Assembly: GCF_038784515.1 (NCBI RefSeq)
Contig: NZ_CP152376.1
Coordinates: 2,790,001 to 2,854,000 of the forward strand
DNA from: Rhodoferax sp. GW822-FHT02A01
Lineage (GTDB): Bacteria; Pseudomonadota; Gammaproteobacteria; Burkholderiales; Burkholderiaceae_C
DNA length: 64,000 nucleotides
Direction: 5' to 3'
The notes below the pieces were generated by a model that had not been told where the DNA came from, ran no database searches, and saw nothing but the letters and a program-made list of their open reading frames with translations. Positions 62,251-64,000 of the stretch are shown one piece after another. Position numbers and translations under genes: made by a program. Numbering within the stretch: position 1 is the first letter of the stretch; each line of letters begins with the position of its first letter.

Positions 62251-63437
62251 AAAAATGGCTGGCTACGATTTTCGTCCTGGCAGGCTTGGTACTTGTTGCC
62301 TGCGGAGGTGGCGCCGGCGGGCTTGGTAATCTGGCGTCCGGCGGCGACGGAGGTGTGGGCTCGGGCGGAACCGGAATATCCGGAGGAAGTGTCGGCTATG
62401 TGGCGGGCTTTGGCAGTATCTACGTCAACGGCACCCGCTACGACATCAGTGGCGTCACTCCTGCCTTGGCAGACGACACTGAACTTCGGCTGGGCATGTC
62501 GGTCAAGGTGACCGGCACTGTTTCAGCAGATTTTTCAACCGGCGTTGCCAGCAGCGTGGAGTCGGAGGTAGACGCACGTGGCCAGGTAAGCAATCTCAGC
62601 ACTTCCTTAGGAAGCATGCAGGTGCAGGGGCTGAATATCGCCACCGATTCAGAAACCGTGTACGACGGCGTTGCTGGACTGGGGAGCCTGGTCAACGGCG
62701 ACTGGGTGAAGGTGTACGGGCAGGTCTCCGGCAGCGACCCGTTGCGTGCGAGCCGCATTGAAAAGCTGTCCAGCGCGCCCAGTGGCTTGGTCATGAGCGG
62801 TGCGATCAGCCAACTTGACAAGACCCATCAGCAGTTCACTCTGGGAAGTCTCACCATCAATTACGCCTCGGCCGCATTCACTGGCGCCATCGATGCGAAT
62901 TCCATCAGCAATGGCATGGTGGTGCGCGTACGTTCAAGCACGGCCCCCGTTGCCGGTGTACTGACTGCCAGCAGCATCAAGCTCTGGTACCCGCTGACAC
63001 TGGTGGAAGGCGCACCACTCAGCGTGGATGGGGTGATTGGCGCTTACGCCGCTCCCAATTCATTCAAAGTGCTGGGGTATTCTGTGGACGCGTCGAGCGC
63101 GACAGTTTCCGGGGGAACCGTCAGCACGCTTGCCAACGGTGTGAAGGTGGAAGTGACGGGTCTAGTCCACAACGGCATTCTGGTGGCCAGCAGTGTGGTG
63201 ATCCGTCAGATTCCGGGTGTGGCGGGGCCTGCGCGCTATACCGCCACCGGCCCTATCGTGCAGTTTGTTTCCGCTGCCAGCTTCAAGGTACAGGGGCAGG
63301 CCATTGATGCCAGCGGCAGTGTGACTTATAGCGGTGGAACCCAGGCCCAGTTGGCTAACCAGGTAAAAGTCAAGGTGGTAGGGTCCCATGTGGTGAACGG
63401 TGTCCTGATCGCCGACACTGTGACCTTCAATCCGTAA
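62247..63437 (+). CDS. DUF5666 lipoprotein
   Basis: 396 residues. Lipoprotein signal with lipobox LVAC (C19), a Gly-rich linker, then repeated OB-like/beta-strand units of ~70 residues: GYVAGFGSIYVNGTRYD, RGQVSNLSTSLGSMQVQG, SGAISQLDKTHQQFTLG, DGVIGAYAAPNSFKVLGYSVDA, TGPIVQFVSAASFKVQGQAIDA. Each has a G.I...... F...G..v.. pattern typical of DUF5666. Anchored in the outer membrane or facing the periplasm; role unknown. Coupled to the DUF6502 gene by ATGA. Confidence 0.85.
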   Translation: MKKWLATIFVLAGLVLVACGGGAGGLGNLASGGDGGVGSGGTGISGGSVGYVAGFGSIYVNGTRYDISGVTPALADDTELRLGMSVKVTGTVSADFSTGVASSVESEVDARGQVSNLSTSLGSMQVQGLNIATDSETVYDGVAGLGSLVNGDWVKVYGQVSGSDPLRASRIEKLSSAPSGLVMSGAISQLDKTHQQFTLGSLTINYASAAFTGAIDANSISNGMVVRVRSSTAPVAGVLTASSIKLWYPLTLVEGAPLSVDGVIGAYAAPNSFKVLGYSVDASSATVSGGTVSTLANGVKVEVTGLVHNGILVASSVVIRQIPGVAGPARYTATGPIVQFVSAASFKVQGQAIDASGSVTYSGGTQAQLANQVKVKVVGSHVVNGVLIADTVTFNP

Positions 63438-63462
63438 TCGCCGGGGCCTTTCCCGCAACGAG

Positions 63463-64000
63463 TCAGGCGGTTTGGGCGGTCTGAGACAGGGCGTTCAGGG
63501 AAGCCAACAGATCGGCAAAGCGTTCGCCTTGGACCACCACGTGACTGCGCAGCGCTTTCTCCGAGGCTTCGGCATCTCCGGCAGTGATGGCTTCCACGAC
63601 ACTCAAATGCTCCTTGAAGGACGCACCCAGGCGGCTGCGCACACGCAATTGCAGACGACGGTAGGGCCGAAGGCGCCGCTGTAGCTGCGAAGTCTGCTCG
63701 ATCAGGAACTGGTTCTGACTCCCCGCATAAATGGCAGAGTGGAACTGCTCGTTGCAATAGAAATAGGCGTCGGAATCATCCCGGTCGCGCGCCTCTTCGC
63801 AGGCGTGGTGTGCTTCCAGCAGGGCTTTGCGCTGTGCATCTGACATGCGCCGCGCCGCCAGGCGCCCGCACATGGCCTCCAGCTCGGCCATGACTTCAAA
63901 CATTTCCATCAGGCGGGTCGGGCCTATGCTGGTGACCACAGCGCCCCGGCGCGGCCGGATCTCGATCAGGCCTTCGGCAGCCAGCTGAATCAGTGCCTCC
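63463..64000 (-). CDS. GntR-family (FadR/FCD subfamily) regulator, 5' end cut off by the window edge
   Basis: About 179 residues of the C-terminal part. The visible start EALIQLAAEGLIEIRPRRGAVV is the end of the GntR winged helix; the FCD effector domain follows, with helical metal/ligand-site residues (DSDAYFYCNEQFHSAIY, FKEHLSVVEAITAGD, LRSHVVVQGE). Family members sense organic acids. The target genes would lie outside the window. Confidence 0.88.
   Translation of the reverse strand, partial: EALIQLAAEGLIEIRPRRGAVVTSIGPTRLMEMFEVMAELEAMCGRLAARRMSDAQRKALLEAHHACEEARDRDDSDAYFYCNEQFHSAIYAGSQNQFLIEQTSQLQRRLRPYRRLQLRVRSRLGASFKEHLSVVEAITAGDAEASEKALRSHVVVQGERFADLLASLNALSQTAQTA

Noticed and set aside
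1..64000. tRNA, rRNA, origin of replication or attachment sites
   Set aside because: No cloverleaf with a TTCRANY arm, rRNA-like stretch, DnaA-box cluster or tRNA-end duplication was noticed on reading. A covariance-model scan would be needed to exclude small RNAs.

Overview
The window looks like chromosomal DNA of a facultatively denitrifying or nitrate-respiring betaproteobacterium, most likely in the Comamonadaceae (Rhodoferax / Acidovorax type). The grounds are the high G+C content, an NAD-dependent formate dehydrogenase of the fdsGBA type, the order narXL - narK1 - narK2 - narGHJI - parvulin, a DUF3079 gene, a DUF6502/DUF5666 pair, and dispersed palindromic repeats of the kind common in that family. 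The genus is an inference; no rRNA or other marker gene is present.

Layout. Positions 1-6360 (minus strand) hold the soluble formate dehydrogenase genes fdsG-fdsB-fdsA (fdsA runs off the left edge), a LysR regulator and an AcoR-like sigma-54 activator. The activator faces an NAD-dependent acetaldehyde dehydrogenase gene and its usual DUF779 partner (6660-8825). Next come an orphan periplasmic sugar-binding protein behind two LacI-type operators, and a convergent chemoreceptor. From 11868 to 27262 lies a complete nitrate-respiration locus: NarX/NarL with a DUF3079 gene between them, two NarK transporters, narGHJI, a parvulin-like isomerase, a nitroreductase-like protein and an unknown small protein. 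From 27269 to 32879 there is a nitrosative-stress block: SirB-like protein, HPP-CBS protein, NsrR, RIC (YtfE/ScdA), CcoG and NnrS. Formate oxidation and nitrate reduction could be linked physiologically, and NsrR/RIC/NnrS would handle the NO made from nitrite.

From 32866 to 36348 (minus) a probable operon encodes a PBP7-like peptidase, an OmpH-like chaperone and a QseBC/PmrAB-type two-component system. A Pal-like lipoprotein, ilvD, an orphan arsA, two MgtC-superfamily proteins, an MFS transporter, a transglutaminase-like protein, a second chemoreceptor, a beta-propeller protein, a SWIB protein and a PEP-CTERM protein follow. From 50598 to 58134 is a clearly more A+T-rich type IV pilus minor-pilin operon (pilE-fimT-pilV-pilW-pilX-pilY1). 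It converges on a compact four-gene cluster (58217-61108) of the little-studied HPr-rel-A type: nucleotidyltransferase, HprK-like kinase, PqqD-like protein and an exported cysteine-containing protein. The window ends with a DUF6502/DUF5666 pair and a truncated GntR regulator.

Most unusual structures: (1) two 269-bp direct repeats, about 92% identical by hand alignment, bracket narGHJI exactly. Each is built of two hairpins with unrelated arms but the same 38-nt core in opposite orientations. (2) A different dispersed palindromic repeat sits in frame inside narG and would be translated as about 29 extra residues. (3) The HPr-rel-A cluster has a candidate substrate protein. Several regulatory sites can be read directly, including a perfect -24/-12 promoter before the PEP-CTERM gene, palindromes in the nsrR-ric intergenic region and a CTTAA-N6-CTTAA box. 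All G+C and identity statements are by eye or hand count; no database search was possible.
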